Below are positions 16,601-23,237 of a DNA stretch of 64,000 nucleotides, in pieces. The stretch lies in the NCBI RefSeq assembly GCF_014202995.1, contig NZ_JACHIA010000004.1, forward strand, positions 248,001 to 312,000, given 5' to 3'. The number at the start of each line of letters is the position of its first letter. The stretch's first letter is position 1. The notes under the pieces were generated by a model. It did not search any database, was not told the DNA's origin, and saw only the letters and a program-made list of their open reading frames with translations. A program made the translations under genes and the position numbers. This DNA comes from Longimicrobium terrae (lineage in GTDB: Bacteria > Gemmatimonadota > Gemmatimonadetes > Longimicrobiales > Longimicrobiaceae).

Positions 16601-17767
16601 CGGATCGTGAAATATGTTTGGTCCTGGGGGCTCATCAACCAGCGGTGGACGGGCACGCGGTTCGAACCCGGCGGCAGCGGGGTGGCAACGGACGAACTGA
16701 GCACGGCCACCACGCGGCGCGCATGGGATTATCGCGGTGCTTTTCAGGTCTGCCTCGTGGTTGAGGACGATGCGGGCCGTCGCAGCCGACCCGCCTGCGA
16801 GGAGGTCAGGACCCTCATGGAGTCCCGTGCCCGGCTGGCGTTCCGGTATCGCGGCTGGTGGTACGATCCGTCGGACTTCTGCTTCGATGCGCCGTGGGAC
16901 AACCAGTGCCCCGACGCGCACGGCAACGCTCGGTGGGAGATTCTTTTGAATCAGTCGCAGGGCGACGTTCCGATCCGGCGGGCATGGGCATCGGTGCGCG
17001 TCGAATTCTGGCAGACTGACGACCGCTTCGCGCGGGCGTTCAGCTACGCGGGGAACGTGGAGACGCTCCCGTACACGCTCGTCTCAGGCGGGCAAACCCT
17101 CGCGTACGATTTCATGTCGAACCGCCACAAGGCGTCCGGCTCGGTGGAAAGCGGGCGCTGGCGGGTGCTGGACACGAATGGGACGAGTGCGCTCGGCTGG
17201 CCGCGTCCACCCGGCCTGGATCTCCACCCCCTGGTGCTGAACGTCAATCTGGGGAGCGCGACCGGCGTCTGGGACACAGGGCCGCATTGGGTCCCGAACA
17301 CGGCCTGGATCACTCTGTTCGTGGAAGACGCACACGGGGGGGTGACGAGCCAGACCGCGTCGCTCGACCATGCACGAGCCGAGTGGCGTGGCGGCGAGTG
17401 CCTGGGCGGCACCTCGGGATGGGGGTGCATCGAGGGCTACGAGCGCCTGTCGCCCCCGCGCGAGGAGCCGCGGGTGGTGATGAGCAAGGAAGACCTCGGC
17501 GATTGGGTGTACCGGTACACGGGCTCGGGATCGAGCCCGGACGGGCGTGTGGTCGACTGGTGGTGGGAGACGACGGTTTCTTCGTATTCGGCGGGCACGT
17601 ATGAAACCCGGACGTCGCGCGAACCGGTGCTGGAGGTGCGCCCGCGCACGTGCGAAATCGTGGACGTCGCGCTCGTGTACGTCGATGATCGTGGCCAGCG
17701 CGGCCACGCGCTGGACCGGGTGGTGCGTGGCGAAGCGGAGGAATGCATCGTGGCGGTCCCCCTATGA
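13673..17767 (+). CDS. Giant pilin-like protein with seven Ig-like repeats and a PKD-like region
   Basis: A 1364-residue protein starting at GTG 13673 behind a GAGGAGGG ribosome site. It begins with a type III prepilin signal: DRRGF cut site, Glu at mature position +5 (GVELMVV) and a hydrophobic helix VVVVVIGLLGGAV. After a short pilin-like head (to about 140) come seven Ig-like units of about 100-115 residues (about 175-915). Most units have a VTNASN, IANRSN or VTNESN motif and a later VTYR or similar strand. A PKD-like segment follows (YRGAFQVCLVVEDDAGR, about 1020-1045), then a roughly 320-residue domain with many Trp and Tyr. Minor pilins with large C-terminal domains can cap pili; this size and repeat number are exceptional. 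Its stop overlaps the next lipoprotein gene. Confidence 0.8.
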   Translation: MNRTNQDRRGFTGVELMVVVVVIGLLGGAVAGSRLHLKWRAAERVVRGDLDGYAQAQMAVRHEAGHFAAHPALMGTAFEWSAEVEVSDVVVVDDRFFLRLRHARTGYACAIDFSPVTGRARNRKVCRGSEDDPALARPPGIIITPPGGDTVTVVRPPEDPQAHRPTLLPPAVGDVAEATVEPGASRVVVFPLTNRSAEARSFTFGVSSANAGLVPEPARPADARLEPAEQAGIPVTVSVAPGALADQATEVELRAADTGDRGYAASGRVRVRAALALARPRIAAPAPEIRDAGETFTVLYRVTNASNAARVLRLRSELLPGSALSLAAPLADVTVEAGQERMMPVTYRLDPGAEGGSAWDARVVVADRDAPAYAETSTPFHVTARLALEPPVVSGVPGRTEVPGAEFTIVWQIANRSNAPREIRLTAGSVSPDLAAVTPAGSVSRTIARGATASFPVTYRLAPRTTCQSIHGVSLRAEDAGAPALAASGSGEVRAATVLAAPVVAPPGSRSDGPGTSFTATWQVTNASNCEREIQVEALPAGDVEVVSATGVGIVRLQPFERRAAEVTYRVRGASLYQAESRPALRAADAAAPGQATTQTFVTTTALALCAPTVAGPIGVPPQPQQPGTGATVVHRVSNCSNAPRVFSFRAASANPGAVPDPADPAGMTIPAFSTRDVAFTYVVPPLATGAAVSDLAFRVEDEQRPALAAASAFRAVVAVVPLPPVLSAFAGQTIMPGDVAASSAVLTSRSNVAADYCFESSVHAGTAEPGKVVAPSPAAPECIAIAPYGSATVRQLVTGAPGAEHNWSNEVSVRAYDAARTALASEQRFLVAAALVLVDPTLVVPATPPPLIWMAGQERTVEYPVTNESNAPRDLCLTVVTGAELAGVSPAEQCATVGARQPFSFRHTLRGDRAGDVRTTVRVYDRHEPARHAEGAFLATVVDAAPIARWTPPSPVYVRKWAEFDGGQSSSPVGARIVKYVWSWGLINQRWTGTRFEPGGSGVATDELSTATTRRAWDYRGAFQVCLVVEDDAGRRSRPACEEVRTLMESRARLAFRYRGWWYDPSDFCFDAPWDNQCPDAHGNARWEILLNQSQGDVPIRRAWASVRVEFWQTDDRFARAFSYAGNVETLPYTLVSGGQTLAYDFMSNRHKASGSVESGRWRVLDTNGTSALGWPRPPGLDLHPLVLNVNLGSATGVWDTGPHWVPNTAWITLFVEDAHGGVTSQTASLDHARAEWRGGECLGGTSGWGCIEGYERLSPPREEPRVVMSKEDLGDWVYRYTGSGSSPDGRVVDWWWETTVSSYSAGTYETRTSREPVLEVRPRTCEIVDVALVYVDDRGQRGHALDRVVRGEAEECIVAVPL

Positions 17768-18087
17768 GGGCGCGGATGGCTTGGCTGGGAATTCGCTGGG
17801 CGACGACGTGCTGCTTGGCCCTCGCTGCGTGCGATCGAGGCACGGTAGTGAATGGCCAAGCGCTCGCGTCCGCGGAGGCGTCTGCCCGAGTTTCTGAGCT
17901 TTTGTACGATCGAGGTTTGATCGCGGATGCAGAGGTCAACCGCAAGATGAACGAATACGTTCTTGCGATGAGCCGGGACGGCTTCCCCCCTGACTCTGTA
18001 ATGCCGGCGTTTGCCCGTTGGCTGGAGGCCTGGGCTCGGGCAAACCCGGACCGTGCCGCCGCAGCCCGGCTGGCGCCGAGGCCGTGA
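17764..18087 (+). CDS. Small lipoprotein
   Basis: A 107-residue protein starting at an ATG that overlaps the pilin-like gene's stop. The N-terminus is a lipoprotein signal (WATTCCLALAAC followed by DRG), so the mature form would be a lipidated helical protein of about 80 residues. No family is recognised. Being last in the M6-like/M23/pilin-like operon suggests it is an envelope accessory of that machine, for example a pilotin, but nothing in the sequence proves this. Confidence 0.65.
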   Translation: MRARMAWLGIRWATTCCLALAACDRGTVVNGQALASAEASARVSELLYDRGLIADAEVNRKMNEYVLAMSRDGFPPDSVMPAFARWLEAWARANPDRAAAARLAPRP

Positions 18088-18169
18088 GCCGCGGCGAACG
18101 TCATTGGGTGAAAGCGCTCCCATTCGAGCGTCACCGGATGCAGCGGCGTTGGAAAGTCGGAGAGAAAAG

Positions 18170-18211
18170 AAAGGAGGGCAGGGTGCCACGTTGGCACTCC
18201 TGCCCTCCTTT
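18170..18211. terminator. Bidirectional hairpin terminator between convergent genes
   Basis: A 13-bp perfect inverted repeat pairs 18170-18182 with 18199-18211; an inner TGCCA/TGGCA pairing is offset by one base and the apical loop is short. A-rich sequence precedes the left arm and T's end the right arm. It lies between the lipoprotein gene on the plus strand and the metallopeptidase gene on the minus strand, so it can end both transcripts. Confidence 0.8.
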
Positions 18212-18254
18212 GCTCCACTGCGCAGGCGAACCCGTCCCGCTGTGGCGGTGCTGC

Positions 18255-20117
18255 TCAGTGAACCCGAGTCAGCCTCGCGATAAAGGGTACCGAACCGAAG
18301 TTTTCGAAGGTGAGCGAGATCCCTTTCCCGGCTTCTCCCTCTTCGCTGAGGATGTAAACTGCTCCATAGTTGCCGCGGCCCACGTTCAGCATCCGCACCA
18401 TCGGGGCTGATCGGGAGACGCGCACGGATGGCAGCGGACGTGGACTGTCCGGCACCCATGTCTTGAGCTGCGGCAAGCCACGCGCATCCGCGGCCTGGGG
18501 ATCAACCAGGTCGTCGGTCGCTTCGGCCAGGCTCCACTGGTCGAGTGCCGACGTGGCGCTCAGGCCCACGAGCCCGGCCATGGATGCGACGTCGTAGCGG
18601 GGGAGCTCCTGCGCGCGCTCAAAGAAGCGATCTCCGGGTGCACCGAGCGGCGCATCCCCCCACCGCTCGCGAAGGTACATCAGGAAGCGAGTCCCCTGGT
18701 CGTAGTATCCCCCGCGGGATCCCGGCGTGATGGCCCACAGGCTCTGCTCCGGATGTTCTCCATACCCGTTCAAGTAGAAATCCGGGGACGGGATGTTGCT
18801 GCCCGTGCCACCCAGCGCTGCATATCGTGCGGCGGTCACCTGATTGCTGGCCAGGCGCGCGGCCGTTTCCTGAACCGTCTGTGCCCACGACTCCCCCGCC
18901 GCACCCCACCCGGTGCTGACCCGCATCGGGGCGGTGTAGCTCCCCCAGCGACGCACCCGGTACACCGTTTCGGCATGGTGCGCGTACTCGTGGATCGCCA
19001 GCGCCGCCACGTACTCGACCTGTGCGTCGTACTCCAGCGGCACGTCCGGCCCGATGGTGGAGGGCACTTCGGAGGAGTACCTGCAGGCGGTCTGCGGGGC
19101 GTCGTTGTTGTCGATCGTCCACCCCGGAACATCCGTCCGGAATACATGGAACCATCGGCCGCCCGCGCCGCGCAGCGGCTCATAGCCGCGGTGCATCGCT
19201 TCCCGAACCGCCGGGACGGCCCATCGCTCCATGATCTCCGCCATGCGTCCGAGCCGCGCCACGACGGCCGGAGCCCTCCAGGCCGCGCCCCGCGGTGATC
19301 GCGCGTCATACGCGATCACGGTCTTCCCCGACCGTGAGAGGGCCGCGACGACGATGTTGATCGTGGGAATGCGCTCTCTCGCACCCGCGCAGTTCGGGAA
19401 GCTGCTCCCCCACCAGTCGACCCAGGGAAGGGTGTCGCCGACCGTCGCCGCGGCGTAGCGCGGATCGAAGGGTGAAGGATTATCGGCGTACCGCTGAGGG
19501 GCCTCCACCGCGGTCGGCAGCCCGCGCGCACCCGGGGGTGCGTGCACCGCGAGCTGACGGGCGCCTGCGCCCACGGGTTCGGCGCGGACCATGGCCGGCC
19601 CCGCCGTTCCCGTCCAGCTCCGCACGGTGAAGAGCGGGTCGGGCGAGGCCGCGGGCTCTGTGCTCGGGTTCAGGGCGGTGACTACGAAAGCCTCGTTGCC
19701 GGCGGGGAGCTGAAGGCAGAGGGTTCTCATCTGCTCCCGGTCGAGGACCCTGCTTTCTCCGACCGCGAGCGCCACCGTGCCGGTGACCTCCAGCTGGCCC
19801 ACGTGCGACAGCGTGCCCGCCTGCACGGCGACGGGTCGCCCGTCCACCTCGCAGGCGCGGCCGGGCGGCATCACGAAACGGATTTCGCCGGATGAGCGAA
19901 CCGAGGGGGACACCGGCACTCCGTCCACGGTGATACCGGCGGTGAGCGTCTCCAGGTGTGACCCTCGGAGCACGCCTTCTCCGCCCGCGATCAGCAGGCT
20001 TTCCGTGATGGCCGGCGTCGGGGGCTCGGGTGGCGGCCGTCCGCCGGTGGGGCTGCCGCAGGAGACGGCGGCGCAGAGCAGCACGACACCGGTGATCAGG
20101 CGGGTGTGGGCGTTCAT
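18255..20117 (-). CDS. Lipoprotein zinc metallopeptidase with HEYAH motif
   Basis: A 620-residue protein with a lipoprotein-like signal (VVLLCAAVSC20), followed by a Pro-rich linker. Residues about 40-120 resemble an IPT/TIG-like Ig fold (LLIAGGEGVLRGSHL and a following DGVPV). The C-terminal half has the zinc-binding HEYAH (376-380), where His and Glu match HExxH. It is followed by candidate third ligands Glu409 or Glu417 in AGESWAQTVQE. This suggests a gluzincin-type peptidase exposed on the cell surface or in the periplasm. I do not assign a MEROPS family. It is transcribed toward the pilin-like operon and ends at the shared terminator. The adjacent ECF sigma gene upstream might regulate it, which is an inference from location only. 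Confidence 0.7.
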   Translation of the reverse strand: MNAHTRLITGVVLLCAAVSCGSPTGGRPPPEPPTPAITESLLIAGGEGVLRGSHLETLTAGITVDGVPVSPSVRSSGEIRFVMPPGRACEVDGRPVAVQAGTLSHVGQLEVTGTVALAVGESRVLDREQMRTLCLQLPAGNEAFVVTALNPSTEPAASPDPLFTVRSWTGTAGPAMVRAEPVGAGARQLAVHAPPGARGLPTAVEAPQRYADNPSPFDPRYAAATVGDTLPWVDWWGSSFPNCAGARERIPTINIVVAALSRSGKTVIAYDARSPRGAAWRAPAVVARLGRMAEIMERWAVPAVREAMHRGYEPLRGAGGRWFHVFRTDVPGWTIDNNDAPQTACRYSSEVPSTIGPDVPLEYDAQVEYVAALAIHEYAHHAETVYRVRRWGSYTAPMRVSTGWGAAGESWAQTVQETAARLASNQVTAARYAALGGTGSNIPSPDFYLNGYGEHPEQSLWAITPGSRGGYYDQGTRFLMYLRERWGDAPLGAPGDRFFERAQELPRYDVASMAGLVGLSATSALDQWSLAEATDDLVDPQAADARGLPQLKTWVPDSPRPLPSVRVSRSAPMVRMLNVGRGNYGAVYILSEEGEAGKGISLTFENFGSVPFIARLTRVH

Positions 20118-20324
20118 GGCGTCTGCGGGGAAAAGAAGAGGTCAGTGACCAGGGCCGTGGCCTGGGTGGATGCCGGAGGGCAGGGGAGTGGGGGAGGGAG
20201 ACCATGCCTGCCCCGGGCGCCCGACCCTTCTTTCCCGGTCGGGCGCTCGAGGCGCGCACGCCTCGTCATGAAAGCCCCAGATCCGGTCTGAATCTGAAAA
20301 GGGGCTCCGGGGCACGCAACCTTG

Positions 20325-20903
20325 CTACGCCCCATCCAGAAAATCGCCCATCTGGGTGAGCACCTTGAGGCGCACCCGCTTGGCTTTGGCCTTAAGGGCG
20401 CTCAGCGGGATGCCCAGCAGGGTGGACACTTCCTCGTTCGAGCGGCCCTCCACGAAACGGAGCGTGAAGATCGTGCGCTGCTCGGGCGTCAGCTCCGCGA
20501 CGACGGACGCCAGCTTCTCCTCGAGCTGGCGCTCTCGCATCATCTCCTCCGGCAGGCTCGTCGAGACGGCGCTTCGGACCTGCGCCGTCTCGTCGTCCTT
20601 CAATCGGAAGTCGGCCTCGGGAGCGACGAAGCGCCGCTTCAGCCGCCGGCCCTCGTTCTTCGCGATGTTCTTGGCGATGTGGAACGCCCAGGTGCCCCAC
20701 TTCTTGGATGGATCGAACCGGTCGCGGTTGTTCGTCAGCCGGACCCAGACGTCCTGAAACAGGTCCGCGGCGCGCGCCTCATCGCGTACGCCGCAGCGCC
20801 GGATCCAGGCATGCAGCGGGTCGAAGTAGCGGTCGTGGAGAATCGCGAGACTCGCCTCGCAGCCGATCGTCGTGAACCGGGCCCAGAGTTGTTCATCGGT
20901 CAT
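20325..20903 (-). CDS. ECF-family RNA polymerase sigma factor
   Basis: A 192-residue sigma-70 family regulator. Region 2 is seen as LHDRYFDPLHAWIRRCGV and DLFQDVWVRL, which bind core polymerase and the -10 element. Region 4 is seen as LTPEQRTIFTLRFVEGRSNEE followed by LGIPLSALKAKAKR, the -35 binding helix-turn-helix. I start at the ATG of MTDEQLW because it gives the usual spacing to region 2; starts at 20954 (ATG) and 20996 (TTG) are open in the same frame. No anti-sigma gene adjoins it. Neighbouring candidates for control are the metallopeptidase gene downstream and the divergent secretion operon. Confidence 0.85.
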   Translation of the reverse strand: MTDEQLWARFTTIGCEASLAILHDRYFDPLHAWIRRCGVRDEARAADLFQDVWVRLTNNRDRFDPSKKWGTWAFHIAKNIAKNEGRRLKRRFVAPEADFRLKDDETAQVRSAVSTSLPEEMMRERQLEEKLASVVAELTPEQRTIFTLRFVEGRSNEEVSTLLGIPLSALKAKAKRVRLKVLTQMGDFLDGA

Positions 20904-21571
20904 CGCGGCGTGCGGGCGCACGGACGAATCGAGGATACGCGGATTTCCCGTCATCATTTTTACAATGACAAAGAGTGCGTGAGGGGCGCGTCGCAACTAC
21001 GCCCGGAAGGGCGACTCCGTGCCGCTCAGCTGAGCCCCCGGTCAGGAATGCCACCTCAGACGGCTCGGAGCAGGGCAAAATAGCGCGGAATCGCTGGAAG
21101 TTTTCGGAATTCTTCCAGGAGTAACGCCGTAAAACATGCACTTATGACACTCGAATGCAATCGTGGAGCGCGTCTTATCCGCCGTGACGAGATGCAATAA
21201 TCTCACGTCCGTCCTCGACCTGCCGTAAGGCGCAGGTGGGTACGTTTTGAGGCACCCCCACGTCGTACATCAGAGCAGTTGCAGCCTTGGTGGCTGCATG
21301 GGAGCGGTGCGTGCGCACCCGTGCGCCTCAGCGGTGACGCGTCTGCCGCCACTCTCCTGATTCGCGTACTACGGACGGTTGGGGAGCACGGAACACCGCA
21401 AAGTGGCGGGTCACATGGCGCGGGTCGTCACGTTTGTGAATCGCGGGTATTGCACCCGGGTGCGGTCTCCGGGATCTGACCGCCCAGCGCGACCCGGCGC
21501 GTTCCCGGGCGGCGCGTCCGGGGTACAATCCAGCAAGCGGGGAAGGAGATGATTTCCGAGGGAGGGGGCGG
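20904..21571. other. Divergent intergenic region between sigma factor and secretion operon
   Basis: About 670 bases without a convincing gene. It holds an inverted repeat TGGAAG (21095-21100) / CTTCCA (21112-21117) with an 11-base spacer, and a 7-bp hairpin (21280-21286 with 21292-21298). A TACAAT that could serve as a -10 element for the secretion operon lies at 21524-21529, with only a poor -35 sequence 16-17 bases upstream. Promoters for both flanking transcripts should lie here. Confidence 0.4.
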
Positions 21572-22576
21572 GTGGTTCGCGATCCACTGCGGGTTCAGGC
21601 CGACGAATCGGCCAGCATCCGCGCGCAGCGGATCCTCGGGGAGGCGTTCATGGCCCTGTGGGACGATCCCGGCGTGCGCGAGCTCTACGTAAACGCGGAC
21701 GGCCGGGTGTGGATGGATCGCGGCGGCGCGGGCCGGCAGGCGACGGGGCTCATCCTCGGGGAAGTGGCGGTTCTCAAGTTCCTCGGCGTCATCGCGGCCT
21801 TCCGGAAGGAGACCCTGACGTCCGAGCGGCCCTCCCTCCAGGGCGCCATGCCCGACGTCCGCTTCCACGGCGCCCGCCTCCAGGGCTACATCCCGCCGCG
21901 CGCACCCGGACCCGGCTTCAACCTGCGGAAGCACGCGGGTGAGGTGTTCCCGCTGGAAAGCTACCTGGAGCGGGGGGCGATCTCGTTCGCGGACTACGAC
22001 CTCCTGCTGGAGTCGATCGACCTCCGGCGGAACGTCCTGATCGCGGGAGGGACGGCGACGGGGAAGACGACCTTCCTCGTAGCCCTGATCGACGCGATCA
22101 CCCGGCGCTGGCCCGCGGAGCGCCTCCTGATCGTGGAGGACACGCCGGAGATCCGCTGCTCCGCTCCCGACGTGGTGCTCTACCGCACGCGTCCGGGGGA
22201 GGCGATGGGGCCGGTGATCAACCGGGAGGCGATGCGCCTGTCTCCCGACCGGATCGTGTGCGGCGAGTTCCGGGACCGCGCCGCCTACTACGCGGCGGAC
22301 CTCTGGACGACTGGCCACGACGGGGGCGCGGCCACCATGCACGCCGGCACCGCCGAGGGTGCGCTCGAAAGGATGGAGCTCCTGATGCTCGACGGACGCA
22401 GGGGCTCGTACGCGAAGCTGATCGCACGCGCGGTAGACGCCGTCGTGGTGCTGAAGAGAGGCGAGGTCGGCGGGCGCGTCGCCGACCTCGCCCTGATGGA
22501 CGGCCTCGACAGCCGGGGCCGGTTTCGCCTCACACGCCCCCGGGCGGGGGCCCCATTCAGGAGAACGGAACGATGA
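21572..22576 (+). CDS. trbB: Type IV secretion ATPase, VirB11/TrbB
   Basis: A 334-residue cytoplasmic hexameric ATPase that energises pilus biogenesis and substrate transfer. An N-terminal domain (about 1-140) is followed by Walker A GGTATGKTT (159-167), an Asp-box-like IVEDTPEIR, a GEFRDRAAYY segment in the Walker B region and the His-box-like GHDGGAATMHAG. Length and motif order match TrbB. The start is a GTG behind a purine-rich GGGAGGGGGCGG stretch. It is the first gene of a ten-gene operon and overlaps the pilin gene by four bases. TrbB also leads the Ti-plasmid trb operon. Confidence 0.9.
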   Translation: MVRDPLRVQADESASIRAQRILGEAFMALWDDPGVRELYVNADGRVWMDRGGAGRQATGLILGEVAVLKFLGVIAAFRKETLTSERPSLQGAMPDVRFHGARLQGYIPPRAPGPGFNLRKHAGEVFPLESYLERGAISFADYDLLLESIDLRRNVLIAGGTATGKTTFLVALIDAITRRWPAERLLIVEDTPEIRCSAPDVVLYRTRPGEAMGPVINREAMRLSPDRIVCGEFRDRAAYYAADLWTTGHDGGAATMHAGTAEGALERMELLMLDGRRGSYAKLIARAVDAVVVLKRGEVGGRVADLALMDGLDSRGRFRLTRPRAGAPFRRTER

Positions 22577-22914
22577 ACACGAACCGGTCGGAACGCGTGC
22601 TTCGCGTGCGCGCGCGCGCGTGGATGGTACTGCTGCTCCTGCTCTCGCTCCCCTCCTCGGCGGCGGCGAGCAGCCTGCGGAACCAGCAGGCTAGGCAGCA
22701 CTTCAACTGGCTCCAGGAGCTGTACAGCATGGCGATGGGCGTCATTCCGATGCTCTCCACGCTCGCGATCGTGGGCGGGATCATCATGTGGGGGATCGGA
22801 GGGGGAAATGAAGGCGTGATGAAGAAGCTGGGGCCCGTCGTCGCGGCATTCGGCGTCGCCGGCTTCATCCTGAGCTCCGGCTCGTTCCTGGGCATCGGGG
22901 CGGCGGTGCTCTGA
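22573..22914 (+). CDS. trbC: T4SS pilin, VirB2/TrbC-like
   Basis: A 113-residue pilin precursor. The ATG overlaps the trbB stop. A long signal peptide (WMVLLLLLSLPSSAAA) is followed by two hydrophobic helices (MGVIPMLSTLAIVGGIIMWGI and VAAFGVAGFILSSGSF), the layout of VirB2/TrbC pilins. The mature protein would pack into the conjugative pilus. It ends one base into the next start. Confidence 0.85.
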   Translation: MNTNRSERVLRVRARAWMVLLLLLSLPSSAAASSLRNQQARQHFNWLQELYSMAMGVIPMLSTLAIVGGIIMWGIGGGNEGVMKKLGPVVAAFGVAGFILSSGSFLGIGAAVL

Positions 22915-23228
22915 TGGAGAACCTGAAGGAGTCGTCCGTCGTCCAGGCGCTGCTCCGGCCGCCGCTCTTCCTGGGCGTGCCGCGCTGGTTCCTGTCCGTG
23001 GAACTCGTACTGATCGTCTGCGCGTGGATGGGTGCGGGGATGCACTGGTCCAGCTGGGTGGTCACGGGCGTGGTGTTCCTGCTCCTTCACCCGTTCGTCG
23101 CGTGGAAGTCGCGCGACAACCCCTGGGCGGTGGCGATGTTCATCTCGTACATCCGCCGCCCCGTCCTGTACGGCAACCGCCAGATGCTGGGAGGGCCGTC
23201 CGGCCGCCCTTCCCGCGCGCATCCTTGA
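22914..23228 (+). CDS. trbD: T4SS inner-membrane protein, VirB3/TrbD
   Basis: A 104-residue protein with the typical VirB3 layout: a short N-terminus with SSVVQALLRPPLFLGVPRW, then two close membrane helices (FLSVELVLIVCAWMGAG and SSWVVTGVVFLLLHPFVAW), and a short tail containing DNPWAVAMFISYIRRP. VirB3 proteins partner with VirB4, whose gene follows nine bases later. Confidence 0.9.
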   Translation: MENLKESSVVQALLRPPLFLGVPRWFLSVELVLIVCAWMGAGMHWSSWVVTGVVFLLLHPFVAWKSRDNPWAVAMFISYIRRPVLYGNRQMLGGPSGRPSRAHP

Positions 23229-23237
23229 AGGCCGGCG

